From Paralithodes platypus (Eukaryota; Arthropoda; Malacostraca; Decapoda; Lithodidae), in contig CM064580.1 of assembly GCA_032716605.1 (NCBI GenBank), forward strand, positions 36,431,392 through 36,495,391: a DNA stretch of 64,000 bases, given 5' to 3'. This document shows positions 63,880 to 64,000 of this stretch, piece after piece. The position numbers and the translations under genes are program-made. Positions within the stretch are counted from its first letter, which is position 1, and each line of letters starts with the position of its first letter. The notes under the pieces were generated by a model that worked only from the letters and a program-made list of their open reading frames with translations, ran no database searches and was not told the DNA's origin.

Positions 63880-64000
63880 GGTTGTCTGATTTGTTTCCCC
63901 TGTGTTCGCTAGCGAGGTATATAGGTAGTGAGGTGTGTTGATGCCCCGGCGAATAACTTTGTAGTAAATTAGTGAGCAAAAATCGTAAATTATGACTTTT

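Overview
The window is eukaryotic, repeat-dominated DNA, probably from an arthropod and possibly a decapod crustacean. Short interstitial tracts of the arthropod-type telomere motif (TTAGG/CCTAA) recur throughout. Every long open reading frame belongs to a retroelement, and I found no convincing host gene, rRNA, tRNA or CRISPR array. The species assignment is inference from repeat content only.

Layout. 1-5480: a minus-strand CR1-like LINE (ORF1 with zinc-binding and SGNH-esterase segments; ORF2 with endonuclease and reverse transcriptase). It is interrupted by a TTAA-flanked piggyBac-like MITE and, upstream, by a SINE with a 13-bp target duplication. 5481-17700: old repeats, including a LINE with (AAC)n tails in several copies, a two-part MITE with TA ends, three copies of a ~0.6-kb repeat (one split by a LINE with an 88-bp inverted 5' end), minisatellites and a fold-back element. 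17780-18790: an RTE-like LINE 3' end. 19828-24130: a diverged, inverted LTR. 24890-25900: two more fold-back elements. 26541-29570: a stack of nested insertions. 30309-42614: a TIR transposon carrying a complete 10.4-kb Ty3/gypsy element (30784-41202; 5-bp duplication ATTAC). 43696-44883: a sister TIR transposon with a fourth fold-back element. 46070-52576: a second, decayed Ty3/gypsy element with its own gag and pol. 52577-63598: a non-autonomous element with ~3.4-kb LTRs and only a broken gag plus a proline-rich tail; its 3' LTR is split by an (AAC)n LINE. 63599-64000: the end of another related LTR.

How the parts work together. In the intact element (30784-41202), gag and pol look coupled by a -1 ribosomal frameshift: heptamer GGGTTTT, stop, 6-nt spacer, perfect 10-bp GC stem. 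Its pol frame runs through the polypurine tract and about 240 codons into the 3' LTR. The 52651-63598 element also has a frame crossing its internal/LTR junction. The element at 46070 joins gag and pol in one frame through a single TGA. Four fold-back elements have different inverted arms, but all have (TTAGG)n-like cores and 8-bp target duplications. These observations are the best candidates for something not yet described.
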